DNA of 64,000 nt, taken from Hybos culiciformis. Taxonomy: Eukaryota > Arthropoda > Insecta > Diptera > Hybotidae. Location: contig OZ023273.1 in assembly GCA_964007475.1 (NCBI GenBank), forward strand, positions 52,501,257-52,565,256, in the 5' to 3' direction. Shown here one piece after another: positions 51,906 through 64,000 of this stretch. Made by a program: the position numbers and the translations under genes. Position 1 is the stretch's first letter. The number at the start of each line of letters is the position of its first letter. Under the pieces are notes generated by a model, which saw only the letters and a program-made list of their open reading frames with translations, did not search any database and had not been told where the DNA came from.

Positions 51906-54758
51906 AACTTAAATTTAGTCCGCTCTGCCTAAAATTTCATATAAAATGAAATAATTTTTTTCGATGTCTGTAAAATCTATATCTTAAATTTGATTATAAT
52001 ATTAGTTTTGTAAAATTATATTCTCATTTTCATTATAAGAAAATTGAACCTAAAAATTAACATAAAATATTAGATTTTATTATAATATAAGACATAACCT
52101 AAAAAAAAAAAAACTTTTTCAGGCTAATCATTTTAGGAAAAAAACTTTTAAAGTTCATCCTTAATCATTGCTTTCAACTTTTTACTATACATAAAAAAAA
52201 AAGAAACAAATATAATAAAAACAAAGAAAAGTTATTATATAAAATTCCAAAAATAGACTATTGATTTTATTGAATGGAGAATTGCTTGATAAAATAGTAT
52301 AAGAAATTTTATAATTTTTCATGAATATGCTATCAAATTATTTCATCTTTTATTTTAATGACTTAATATACATTTTTTTTAGTTAAGCAGTTTACGTTTG
52401 GAAATAAATCTATGTTAGGATCATTTAATTTGATGTGGTTATAATGGTACAAATGAAAGGGATACTTTTTTTTATTCTATTTTTTTTTATAAATATAAAA
52501 TCTAGAACATTCTTTTCAAATACAGACCAGACCACAAACCCAAATCCAATTTTTTTTTATGGAAATAAAGTCAATTTGATAACATTTTAAATATATCTCT
52601 AAACAAATTGAAGAGCTGTGAATTATTTTCTGTATGTATAGGAAACAAATAATACAAAACTTTTGGATTTAAATTTTGAATCAATAAATGATTTATAATT
52701 CAAGATAAATTTGATTTTATTCTATTTCATTATAATCCTATTATTTTGAAAATAACCTTAGTGTCGTAACACGTTTTCATTTATAATAATACAACTTTTT
52801 TTTTTGATAATATTACTTACATTGAGAATAAAATTCAAAAGAAATTGAGCATAGCAAATATGCTTACAAATGTAAACGTAACATAGCGACATGGTAATTC
52901 TTTTCGTTTATTATATGATATGAAGCATTTCAACAATTTTAATTTGATAATTTTTTTTTTTTTATTTAAATATATCACCAAAAATTTTAGGAATTTACGA
53001 ATTGTAAATATTGAAGTAGAGAAATATTATGATTTTATGAGATAAAAAATAAACATGGAAAATTTTAGGTTTATTTATATTATATAAGTATACATTTAAT
53101 ATATATTTATTTATTAAAGACATTTTGAAAACTCTTAAACGATGTGCAAATACTTTTCAAATTAAGATTTAGACAAACTTTTTTTCTTTTTTAATCATAA
53201 AGTCAGACACATAGACGACTTAAGCTAATAATTTGATTGAGGAAAAATGATGAAATCATCTTATGTGCTGCTGTTTTTTGATAAATCTCAAAATAAATTA
53301 AGAAAAATAGAAATATTTTTTGATTATTAATTATACATTTTAAATTTTGAATCAATAATATAAATATAAATTGTAATATTAAATAGTTTAATATTTATAT
53401 TTCTATAAAATTTAAATAATATATTGTTCTAACTCTAAAAATCTATGTACTATTCTATGTTGTTATTAATTATAGGATAATGAAAAATTATTTATATAAG
53501 CCTATATGCAGAAACAGAAAAATGTGAATTCATTCCAAATGCTTGAATGCCTAATTTGGCTTACAAAAATCCAAATTTCGCAAAATAGGGCAAAAAATCG
53601 GAAATTAAATTTAAATTATTATTCTGAAAAAAATTATTCATGTTAATTTTTTTCTTATTTTCATAAGTTATATTCTATATATTTATTTTTTATACAACTT
53701 TTTATGACAATCATTAAATATGATTAACATATTTCAAAGACAGAAAAAGATGTACATATTTGACTTGAAATGCCACCAAATTCTAAAAATAAATTTTATT
53801 TCAGAATATAAAGTTTTATTCATCTTTTATAAGATTTATTAACTTTATACAAAATCTTTTATTAACTAAAATATATTTTTTTTTAAAGGTTGAGCTAGTC
53901 GGGAAAATTTGGCGCCTGTCTTTGTAAAAATTTTATAAAACTACATGAATAATTGATTAATTTAATGTTCTTCTTTTAACTTTTCCTACAGATCACAGAT
54001 ATTAACTTGACAAAAGCTTGCAGATATTTGATTGAGAAAATAGCTCTCTTGATATATACAAATATCTCTGATATGATTATGTCAGCTATTTTAATAACAT
54101 GATATTAATATTATACGAATACAGTTCTATAAAATAATAAATAATAATAAATAATAATGAATTTACGAAAAAGATGACAACAAATATGAAGTTTCCTTTC
54201 GATTTAGCCTAGTTATTTCGAAATAATAATATTAGCAAATTGTTACAGAAACCGCTTTTAAAAATTAACATAATTATGTCTAGTTAATTAGATTTTTTTT
54301 AAATATAGTTTTTAACCTACCACTAAACTACAATCTGTTCAGATGGGACTTTTTACTTTCGTGTGTACTGTACTATAATTAAGAGTAACATTTTTTCTTG
54401 TTGTAACGACAATTTTATTTGCCACTAATAAATTTTTTGAAAATTTTAAATTAATGGTTAAGACCAGTATTTGTGTTAATTTTCTCAGTTCGCCCACTTG
54501 AATTAAGTGTTGGTGTTGTATTGTTTTTTTTATATCAACAAAATTAATCGGTAGAATAGGCCGTATACAATAGAATACAACCTCAAGTTGAAAAAATACG
54601 TTTTTTACTATTCCTTCTAAGAACTTTATCTCTAGAAAAATTTTTAGTTATACCTATTAAAATTGGTCTTATTCGCTACCAAAAGATTTTTAAGAATATT
54701 GGTATCCTTATTTTTATATATTTTATGTCCACAAATATACAGAATACATATTAAAACA

Positions 54759-55174
54759 GTACATTGTAATAGACTGGTTCATTTTTGAGATTATGGTGAG
54801 ATTTTCTTGCAATCCATGCAGATTCTGAAATTTACCTCCTAAAACGAAAACTTTTCTGTTTTTTTCGAAATTTTGTACATCGTTTCTGCATTTTCTAATA
54901 TTAGGATTTTTGAGCAACTTTATTGCATTAAGATTCTACAACTATTTGATTTTGTAATTTAAAGCTTTCGTGAAAAACGTTTCTCTAGTATGAAATTATG
55001 AAAACAAAATACCTAAATTTTGCAACCTATGTTCATTTTTGATGAAAAACGGCCGAAAATCAGATAGTTTTAGGTTGAAGGATAGGTGCGAAGTAAAATA
55101 TCGGAAAAATCGTTTGAGTGTGGGTGTGAGGCAAAAAAAACTTAAAAATTTTGTGAACCAGTCTATTGTACATT
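54759..55174. mobile_element. Candidate 402-bp non-autonomous element
   Basis: AATAGACTGGTTCA near the left (54768) is mirrored by TGAACCAGTCTATT at the right end (55167), a 14-bp inverted repeat. A 7-bp direct repeat GTACATT flanks it (54759-54765 and 55168-55174). The interior is AT-rich and has no coding capacity. The odd duplication length and the two extra bases at the left make the exact ends uncertain. Confidence 0.55.
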
Positions 55175-55652
55175 AAAATAAAGTTTTTATTTGTGAACAT
55201 TTTTTCTTGCAAAATGTTTCTTAGTATATTGTATGTAGAGTAGATATATACATATAAATAAATTCGGATTATCATTATTGTATTACTTCAATAAACATAA
55301 TATTTGGACGTGTTTTCTTATAATATTAAACAATTCTCTATATTACAAAAATGTTGAAAATACGTAGTAGAAATAACTAGTCGATATAAAATGACTAATT
55401 CTAATACCTAATACGGAATTCTTTTATAGATTATATTTGGTTACAATTTTTTTTTGTTGTATTTTTAATTAACAGACAAAATTGGAAATTTGGATTTTCG
55501 GCCTTAAGAAAAGAGAGATATTTTTTGTATCTTTTAAATATCTAAAAATGTTTAAAGCTCTTCTCAAAACAAATTAAACTCTACATCGGCAGAAAAATAT
55601 AATAAAATTATAAAATCAAACTTTTAACTTTTTTTTGATTCCAAAAAAAAAG

Positions 55653-56606
55653 AAGTAAAAACGAGTTTTCAAAAACTGGGGCCAAGCCGCATGAAAAAGT
55701 AGAACATAACTTTTTCTTCACACACAGAGGTGGACTCAGATTTTTTCATTGGGACGTAAGTGATTTGATTCATGAAGAGAAAGAATATTCAAGAGAAATG
55801 TCCCAATCAAAAAATTTTAGTCCACCTCTGTGTGTGAACAAAAAGTTATTTTCTACTTTTTCATGCGGCTTGGACTCAGTTTTTGAAAACTGGTTTTTTA
55901 CTTATTTTTTTTATTTTCAGCCTTTTTCACGTTAACTAAATTGTTATTACAAATTTTCATCGATTTTTCATGCAAGTTTTCATGATTGTTGAAGATTTAT
56001 CACTAATCATATCGATGAAAATTTTTACTACGATTTTCCCGCTTTTCCGGGTTTTCCATCGAGTTTTGCACAAAAGCAACTTTATGCAACTCTACAACTT
56101 TGTCTCAGGGTGCAAAACGCTCAAACGCTTGCTTGGTCGGAAAAACTCCGGAAAAGCGTTTTAGATGAATTTTCCTAGATTTTTTCTGCAAGTTTTCACT
56201 ATTGTCGGAGAGAAAGTAATGATGCTAGTTGATAATGAACTTAATCCTGCATAATTTAGAAAACTTTTTAACGGAAAATTTTCCGGGAAAGTCGGAAAAT
56301 TCCGGAAAAATTTTTCGGAAAAATCGGAAAGCTTTGCATTTTTCTGAAACGGATTTATAACTGATCAAATTTGTACCAAAGTTTCAAATGATTTTTCCCG
56401 ATTTTCCGGGTTTTCCATGGAAATTTCCGGTTCAAATTTCGATAGATTCAATAGTCACGCGATATGGACCTGTGTGCCAAATTTCAGCTTGCTGTGATGA
56501 CGAAAAGTGGGTCTACGAGAGTCGAAAATAGTAAAGAAATATATAAATAAATAAATAAATAAACAGACAAATTCGTGTACGAGTTAATAAGAATTGTGTC
56601 CTCAAA
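55653..56606. repeat. 0.9-kb dispersed repeat, copy B (inverted relative to copy A)
   Basis: This matches 14220-15138 as the reverse complement. The foldback palindrome (55653-55904) comes first, then the TTTTTCACGTTAACT junction, the NFVSGCKTLKR-like block, the TTTTCCGG-rich block and the CCAAATTTCAGCTTGCTGTG block. An AAATAAATAAATAAATAAAC run precedes the final segment. A TAG interrupts the frame that is open in copy A. With two copies in one 64-kb window, the family is probably abundant in the genome. Confidence 0.75.
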
Positions 56607-57012
56607 AAATATATATATTCATTTTGTTATATTTATACTTATATATATATTTTTCTCTGTTAGAGTTTCTATTAATTTTATATATCTAAAAATAATTGTT
56701 TAAACACAAACTTTGTTCCAAATATACCAAGCAAATCGATCCGTATGTAAACTACGGAGAGATTACTTCTTCAAATATAAAATAAACCTAGAAGTCAAAG
56801 TCAAAACGAATAAATAAATTCTTTATTCATTCACTTCCTTGTTTGTTCTGTTCTTAATTTCTTAATTTAGATTTTTTTTGTTTAATCATTCTGTAGTGGT
56901 GTATTGCAACTAAATGTTTTTTAAACTTTGTTCAATTAAACAATTAAAGTGTCCAGTTAAATAGAAATGTCCTTAATGGAATTCGGACGCGGTTAACATA
57001 TTCTAGTTTATG

Positions 57013-57055
57013 TCAAGGATCATTGAATTCTTCATCATAATCATCGTCATCGGCG
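57013..57055 (-). other. Possible micro-exon or fossil encoding an acidic tail
   Basis: On the - strand an acceptor-like GGGTTGTAG is followed by codons for ADDDDYDEEFNDP and a TGA. The last 12 residues resemble the end of the proximal Oamb cassette (DDDDHDEEFMIR, stop) with the same distance to the stop. The segment lies inside the 19-kb Oamb intron. Simple GAT/GAA composition could explain the likeness by chance, so this is only a candidate. Confidence 0.2.
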
Positions 57056-60042
57056 CTACAACCCAGAAATATTTTATTCGCAACAAAGACATTTAAAAGT
57101 TTTAATTTAATTCTTGTTATCTTAACTATTTATTTCTTAAATAAAATTTCGACAACCAATTGTTGTAAAAAAATCGCATTTGATAATAGTATATAGACTA
57201 ACGAAACGCAAAATTCAACTGAATTTCGAAATTAAATACTTAAGTTATTAAATACTTCGTGGGTGAAACTAAATCGGTGGCTTACGATAAAAACATATTT
57301 CGTCTAGATATTGTTGTGTTTACTGTTAAAACGAACATTAATTTGGTCCTACAGATGTTGAAGTTCTGAGTAAATTTACGAAAAGAATAAAATTGTTTCA
57401 AAATAAATTTTTCCAAAAAAGAATCATGAATAAAACTTCAAAAAATAATATATTTTTCGTTATTTAGGTGTGTAGTGTTATTGCCATTATCCTACAACGG
57501 CTGACGCCTAATATTAAATTGTAATCATTAAGTGGGAGTTTTTATAATGTAGCATTACTGGTCAATATAAATTTTATTTATTGGACTCCACATGGTACGC
57601 ACTTCCATTTTCAAGAAACAGTCTAATGATTTCTATATATTATAAGATTATTAAAAAATTTGCCTACTCATAATGTGGCATAATGTTTGATGTTTTGCAG
57701 ACAAAAGTTTATCATCAAAGCGTTTTACTTCTAAATTCTATTAATTGAAATTTTAAGTTTTTTTTTAAATTATGTGCTCTGTTTTTCTCTTCAATGCGAG
57801 ATTGAGAAAATAATAATAGTAGTTATTTCAATCAAAGAAAATAGCTATTAACATTTTCTCTTTCATCTAAGAAAAAAAAATATTTACACCTTATAACATT
57901 TTCATTATCATACTAATTTACACGTAACGTAAGAATATAATATATATTTTTGCTAGACTTTAATCGCATTAAAAGAATTTTATTATTAAATTGCTTCATC
58001 CACACATTTTCTTCAGTTCATTTTATTTAACATTTTATTTTTTTTTTCTGTTTTTTTTTAAATGTTTTTGTAAATTATTTAGATATGTACATTGGATTCT
58101 ATTTTTGAAAAAAAAAAAAAAAAAATTGTATCTGAATTACAAAATTCAATTTCAAGTCCAAAATGACAAACAATTGTGACCAATGTTGTTTTTTCAATAT
58201 AACTTTTTCAATTCATTTAGATTTCAATTACAGATTTTTCTTCTCATTTATATTTGAAAAAAAAAATAATAAAATAAAAAATACAGTATAGGTATATACC
58301 GATTATACAAAAATAACACTGATAACTTTTTTTTGCCCCTATATAGCTTATTTATTGTTATTATAACATTATTGTTACTACTATTATTTATTATTCATTT
58401 TATTTTTCTTTTGGTTTTTTCAATAAATATATCAATAAAAGATGTAACGTAATTGAATTAAATATTTCTTTTTTTTTTATCAAGACTTCATAAAAGTATC
58501 TGCCGGGAATCATTTTTAGAAGCTTATAATGTTCGGTACGTATACATTGTCTTTTATTATTTTTATTAAATAATTATGACTAATAAATTTGGTTGGGAAA
58601 AAAAGGAAATGTAAATTTATTTGGAAATTTTTCATAAGCAACAATCATATATTTAAATAATAAATGTTAATACAATATACCTTTCTTTGTAATTTTTTTT
58701 TTGGAAAATATTATTTTTCAATTAATGCTACTGTCATCATGCGGAATATTTTTAGTATGAAAATTCTCTTAAAATGCATTTATTTTTATTAACAGGGAAT
58801 CGATTTATTAAAAAAAAAAAAAAGCCTGCGGTGATTATGATGATATAAATTAATTCTCATTTATGCACAAAGCCTATTGGAACATAAATTTTTCTATTCA
58901 AATATATTATTAGTATGTTCTCATTTAAAATTCAAACAGTGAATTTCAATTTCAAATTTTATCACAATCTAAGCGACAACAGAATTGTCGCCACACAAAT
59001 CTTAACACTTCATCTATATATTATCCGTATTGAAACTAACATGTCAAAAAATTTTGAAGCTTATCTTCCTTATCAAGATACTTTTCTTTTTCGAAATACT
59101 TTTCTTAGTGAGTGCCCACTTCATGGGACAAAATGATGATGATAATAATTCTGAAATTAATTTAATTTATCTATAACGAATGATTTATCCAAAAAATAAC
59201 AATATAAAATATCCTTAATTTAAAATAAATTCTATAAAAGAATAGAAAATCTGGCTTACCAAATATTTTATTAATCATTTCATATAAAAAAAAAAAATTA
59301 TGTAATAAACATTATTATAATTCTCTTTCTAAAATACTTCTTGTTGAAATCAAAAACAAATTTAAAATTTAAAATTCTAAGAAACTTTTGATTATTAAGT
59401 TAACATTGCCTATATAGAATTAATAAAATATCCATAAAGTTCCGATTCAAATATATTTATGGATCTATGTAAAAAGATACAAAAAAAAAACAACCTAGAA
59501 GCAATTTTCAATACAAAAGAAAAAGATTGTATTTGAGTTTAAATAAATAATAATTATTATTTTGACATCATATATTCATATCCTATATAAAATTTTTTTT
59601 TAAAAATTAAGCACGCTTTATGCCTTGTTTATAGCTAATTTACCTATCTGAAAAAATGGTACCGTAAAAACCGATTTTCTATGTTATTATTCTATTTATA
59701 TTTAAGCAAATTTACTGAAAATGAAGATATTAATTTTATCTATTTTTCGTAAAAAGAATTTTTTTAAAATATTTTCAAATAATTTAGAAAATTGAATTTA
59801 TTTTTTTTTGATATCTGAAAAATTTCCTTACTTCACAAAATTATTTTTTTGTTTCTTTTTCATTACGTTTCCTACCTATCATAATATTTTTTTACGATAT
59901 CTTTCCTGTCAAAAATTTTTTTTTTGTTTTTTTTTTATATTTTTTGCAGTTGATTTTTTACTTTCAGATAAAATTAGCTGTGAATGGGTTTCCGGAACAT
60001 TCCCCCAAAAATTACTTTACTGTGGTAGCTATAAACAACGCA

Positions 60043-61854
60043 TTAGACCTCTTGCGAAAACGGAAACGAAATTTTTATTTCACTGCGAACATACGAAAAC
60101 GAAATGAGTTGAATATATATTTCGTTTCGTCTTAACGTTTACAGTTGTTGAAAAAAAAAAACTTTAATATTATTACAAAATTTTAATTAATTTGATTTTA
60201 ATTTAATTTGAGTTAGAATCAAATTTTTTTTTATTATTATTTTTATTTTTAATTTCAAACACAACAAATTTTTCGTTAGTGAATTTTTTTTTCAAATGTC
60301 TCAAACCATTAAAAAAAAATATGTGAGTCTCGGGACACACGGAAGAAGTGAAACTTCATTGCAAGTAGTATTTTCTGGGGAGGCTAAATAAATATTTAAA
60401 ATGGCCAAGTGCACATAAGACATGACGCCAATCGATTTTTTCGACGGCGACTAGTTGATTTTTGTCCTTTGACTGCTGCGGCCGGTCGACTTAAAATAAC
60501 TTGTTTTGGGGGAATTTGGCGGCTTAGAAAAATTTGAAAAAAAAAAAATTAAAAACCAGCGACTACTTAGAGATAAAAACATTTAAAAATGCTAAAATAC
60601 TTTTTAAGCTCAAAAAGTTTAGTGGCATAATGGCTTTTAAATTATTTCAAAATGGCTAGAATTATGGCTGCATGGCAACACTGATTGCCAAATGATTTCT
60701 ACTATATTTTAAGCTGTAAACAGAATTCCGGTTACAACTATATTATTAGCGACAATAATGTATGAAAAATCAGCAGCGTGGCTTAAATCATGTTTCCTTT
60801 TTGTTGCCCGAAAAGTTTAACCTAAAATAACTTTTTAAATATGCCTGAAAAATTTCATGTTTATTAGTACTTCTTCTGAAAAATTGGAAATTGGAATTTA
60901 ATGGCAAAAATAATTTATACTAACAACTCAATTACAAATTACTTCAAAAAAAAATTTGTTTTAGTTAAAAGAGCATTTTCAAATATGCCTGCAAAATTTG
61001 ACATTAGTATTTCATCCGAAAAATAATTGTAATAAAAATATTCCTCCTGCATTTTATTAGTGTAATTTAATGTCAAAAATAAATTACACTAACAAACTAA
61101 AAATTACATTAAGAAAAATTAATATCAAAAATAAATTATCTACAAAATAGGTACATTTTTATTCAGAATACATATTTGTATTCCAAAAACTTTTTGAAAA
61201 TTAGCACTAATAATTAATAAATGAAATATTTGTTATTCAATAATTTAAAATAAATTATATTTCTCTTTCATTCGAAAAAAAAAAAATAGTATTTTCGACT
61301 TTAATTCTGAGCCAATATAGAGTAGGTTGTTGCGTTGATAAGCTTCATTAAGTTGTTAGCGGCTGTCGGTTTTATCATCATCTGACACATAAATTTTTTC
61401 TTTTTTTTTTTCCTTTTTTTTGACAATAATCGTTTCGTTTTTTGACAATAATTGTTTCATTTTTTGACAGTAATCGTTCTATTTTTGACACTTACATTTT
61501 TTTCACTCTCAATCACAATGCCTCTAAAGAAGTTTCACTTCAAAAAATTCGTTGTGAAAAAATTTGACAACTATATTCACCACATTTTTCATTTTCGTTT
61601 TCATTGCTTCATTTACACTTCCGACGAAATGTGGTTAATTTAGTTCGTTCCTATTTCGTCGCAAAATATTTTTAATATAAACGAAATAAAAATTAAACAT
61701 ATTTAATAAATTTAAAATATGTTTTTTAATAATGGAAATTATTAATTAATTTATCTTTTACCTATTGACAAAATTTCCGGACAAAACTTTTTATATTTAA
61801 AAAGTTATTGGCGAAAAAAGGTTTTTTTCGTTTTCGTTTTCGCCAGAGGTCTAA
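60043..61854. mobile_element. Candidate 1.8-kb element with TTAGACCTCT-type inverted ends
   Basis: The left end TTAGACCTCTTGCGAAAACG is mirrored at the right as TTAGACCTCTGGCGAAAACG, and both continue into AAACGAAA-type sequence. The interior is richer in GC than its flanks. It holds a roughly 130-bp degenerate tandem repeat (60850-61110, AATATGCCTG and AAATTACACTAACA words). It also has three copies of a TTTTTTGACAATAATCGTTTC unit (61420-61490). No transposase was recognised and no convincing target duplication was found. Confidence 0.5.
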
Positions 61855-63419
61855 AGTGTGCTTAAAAACGAATTATTTATATACAGAATAGTATCATATG
61901 GCATAATATTTAAGAATTTCCTTTAACGATAAAAAGTTCAAAACATTGTAAATAAATTCTTAATAAATAATCAGAGATCAATTTGATATTTTGAACAATT
62001 CTAGGTAGTTTTTAAAAATAATATTAAAATAGAAAAATAATTAAAAAAAAATAAGAAGATAAAAATCTCTAAACTATTACAAAATATTTGCTACTTCGAA
62101 TATCAATAAATTGATTTATAATTTTGTCGAATTCATTCATATTTAAGTAGTACAGCATTTTTCAAATAATATCATATAAATAATATAATAAATAGAATAT
62201 TTTCAAAATTTCAATAGTAATCATTTCTTTTGTTAGCATATTTTAAATTTCTCTAAATGTAAAAATTATTATTATTATTATTAAAGAAATATTTGGGAAT
62301 AAAATAATAATATCTAAAATTACAAATCAACATTTTGTACCATATGTTAACTTTATGTTTTACAAAATATAAATATAAAACATATGAATATGTTATTATT
62401 AATAATAGTATAAATTTTTCCTCAAATTTTGAATATTTACCCACATTTTTTTTCTTCGAAATTGTAGAAAATTAATGAAAATAATAAGCTTCTTTAATAA
62501 TAATAAAATTAAAAAAAAAAAATATATACATAGAAAAAAAATACTATAAAAATTCCATTTTCATGTTCAATACAATATGTTAAGGAAATAAAGAAATTTT
62601 ATGTGAAATGAAAATAAAAAAATCTGTTCATAGTTATTTGAAAGGAATTCCTTTATTTTTTTTTTCTTTAAACATGTACATATATTTTCTTTTTCGTTAT
62701 ATTGTATAGGCTTGTATATAGATATATAAATTTCTTTTTCATACAACTAATAAAATGTATAATGTTAAATCAATGAAAGTATATACATATATTCTAATTT
62801 AGCAAACCGGAAAATGTTAGAAGGTTAGATGTACAAAAATCAAACTGATTTTCTTTTTGATTTATTTTGGTATGAGAATAAAGTAAAACCAATAGAATAT
62901 ACGTAATCAAAATATACAGACTAAACGAATATAGATTCTAAACAGGCAAAAAATGGGTGCAATTTCTTTCTTTTTTTTTTTGTGAAAGAATTTCAAATAA
63001 AATAATAATAATAATAATAATCTTAATTTTCCTTCAATAAAAAAAGGTAGTAAGGGATTATGGCAAAAAAAAAAGTTATATTCAAAAAAAAAAAAGTATT
63101 CCCAAAAAAAAAATCAATTTGATTTATTCTAATAAAAGATTAAATTGTTGATTTGTTTTTTTTTTTTAAATATGATAATAATAGGAAGCAATTACGTAAA
63201 TAAACCTTTAAATTGTTTATACTTAAAAAAACCTGATAATACGACCCAATAACATTAAAGAAGTAGTATATATAGGTACTTAAAAACGACGATTTCATTT
63301 AAAAGAAAATAAGTAACAAAAAATTATATTTAAATTACACGATTTTATTTTATTAAATATATCCCAAAAAGTTGAAAAATAAAACTCAGTATATTCATCT
63401 TTAAATTATTATAACTTAC

Positions 63420-63656
63420 TTTCTGATCATTCCATTTAACTAACGGTGGGAAGCAAATCACAAAAGATAAAACCCAAATTCCTGCAATTAAGGATTTTGC
63501 TTTCTTAGTTGACATAATACTGGGATATGTGACGGGTCTTGTTACTGCCACATACCGATCCAATGATATGGCACATAAATTTAATATTGATGCGGTACAC
63601 ATCCAGACATCAACTGCTAGCCAAATTCTGCACCATACATCTCCAAATATCCAAAC
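63420..63656 (-). CDS. Oamb: Octopamine receptor Oamb, shared exon for TM3-TM4
   Basis: The exon encodes 79 residues in phase 0 at both ends (acceptor CATTTAAG|GTTTGG, donor CAGAAA|GTAAGT). It opens VWIFGDVWCRIWLAVDVWMC. This contains the extracellular Cys at the top of TM3 and the Asp (LAVDVW) that binds the amine in aminergic receptors. It continues with ASILNLCAISLDRYVAVTRP (DRY motif), an intracellular loop 2 with YPSIMSTKKAKS, and TM4 ending FVICFPPLVKWNDQK. The wording is nearly that of Drosophila OAMB. One difference stands out: PPLVKW, where the family usually has PPLVGW. The receptor is a plasma-membrane GPCR for octopamine that raises intracellular calcium. TM1-TM2 and the start codon lie beyond the right edge. 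Confidence 0.94.
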
Positions 63657-64000
63657 CTTAAATGATGAATGAATATAAATTTAATTTTGTTAAACATTTT
63701 CTTAGAATATACACTTAAAGTTATTTTATGAAAAACTAACGAAATAAAGGTTGTTAAAATGCTTATCGAAAAAATGTTTATAATAATTTATGTATAAAAA
63801 TATTATTGTAATATTAGGTTGAATATATTTTTGTATTTTTTAAATTTATTTTTCAGTCATCATCTTGCCTAATAAATAATGACACAATTTCTTAACTTAT
63901 CCGATTTATAATACGGAATCTGTATAATTATATAAATTAAATATTATGATATATACCTGAGAGAAATAACATAAGAGGCTCAATAACAAAAACCATTAGC
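63657..64000 (-). other. Oamb: Oamb intron upstream of the TM3 exon, cut by the window edge
   Basis: This is AT-rich sequence ending at an acceptor at 63657. No exon for TM1-TM2 is visible before the window ends, so the 5' part of the gene must lie further right. Confidence 0.7.

Larger units (their letters stand above)
44269..63419 (-). other. Oamb: 19-kb Oamb intron between the TM3-TM4 and ECL2-TM5 exons
   Basis: Both boundaries are consensus, with donor GTAAGT at 63419 and acceptor TTGCAG at 44269. It carries a foldback element, a TIR element with a protein relic, palindromic and tandem arrays, a 402-bp candidate MITE, dispersed-repeat copy B and a GC-richer 1.8-kb element. The stretches 45.6-49.1, 51.9-54.7, 57.1-60.0 and 61.9-63.4 kb show only AT-rich sequence to me. 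AAT-type microsatellites lie at about 62264-62283 and 63001-63021. Confidence 0.65.

Noticed and set aside
1..64000. tRNA, rRNA or snRNA genes
   Set aside because: I found no sequence with cloverleaf or conserved RNA landmarks. A covariance-model scan (e.g. tRNAscan-SE, Infernal) would settle it.

Overview
This is AT-rich animal nuclear DNA, almost certainly insect. Genes are sparse and split by introns of up to 25 kb with consensus GT/AG sites. One gene encodes a signal-peptide-bearing insect cuticle protein. The main gene is an insect alpha1-like octopamine receptor (Oamb). The sequence does not let me name the order; a dipteran-like species is possible but unproven.

Layout. About 1-4.1 kb holds no recognisable gene. 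At 4.09-5.65 kb a small two-exon cuticle-protein gene lies on the + strand, with a TATA box, a 4-codon first exon and a poly(A) signal. About 5.65-17.66 kb is intergenic DNA with a hAT-type element, a 257-bp MITE and a 0.9-kb dispersed repeat that contains a long palindrome. From about 17.7 kb to beyond the right edge the window is the 3' two-thirds of Oamb on the - strand. A shared exon at 63420-63656 encodes TM3-TM4, and a shared exon at 43947-44268 encodes ECL2-TM5. Two alternative 3' cassettes follow. Each encodes the third intracellular loop, TM6, TM7 and the C-tail: a two-exon cassette (31427-31900 plus 29701-30401) and a single-exon cassette (17961-18907). Both acceptors complete the split codon left by the shared donor, and both spliced products stay open to their stop codons (577 and 501 codons within the window). 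The 5' exons (TM1-TM2, start codon) lie to the right of the window.

How it works together. Choosing between the cassettes gives receptors with the same ligand-binding core up to TM5 but different G-protein-coupling loops, TM6-TM7 and tails. This matches the two-isoform design known for Drosophila Oamb. Three features go beyond a routine annotation. First, an in-frame UGA at the end of the distal cassette is followed by 89 more open, coding-like codons (readthrough or a nonsense allele). Second, a decayed copy of the distal cassette's TM6-TM7 region lies just upstream of that cassette. Third, a 693-bp near-perfect foldback sits 111 bp upstream of the TM5 exon.

The Oamb introns are a transposon trap. 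Elements with recoverable ends include two more hAT-type elements with 8-bp target duplications, a piggyBac-type element with TTAA ends, a second copy of the 257-bp MITE, a 5'-truncated LINE with a reverse-transcriptase tail, a 1.8-kb repeat with a nested tandem array, a 1.34-kb terminal-inverted-repeat element with an eroded protein relic, and a palindromic satellite-like array.
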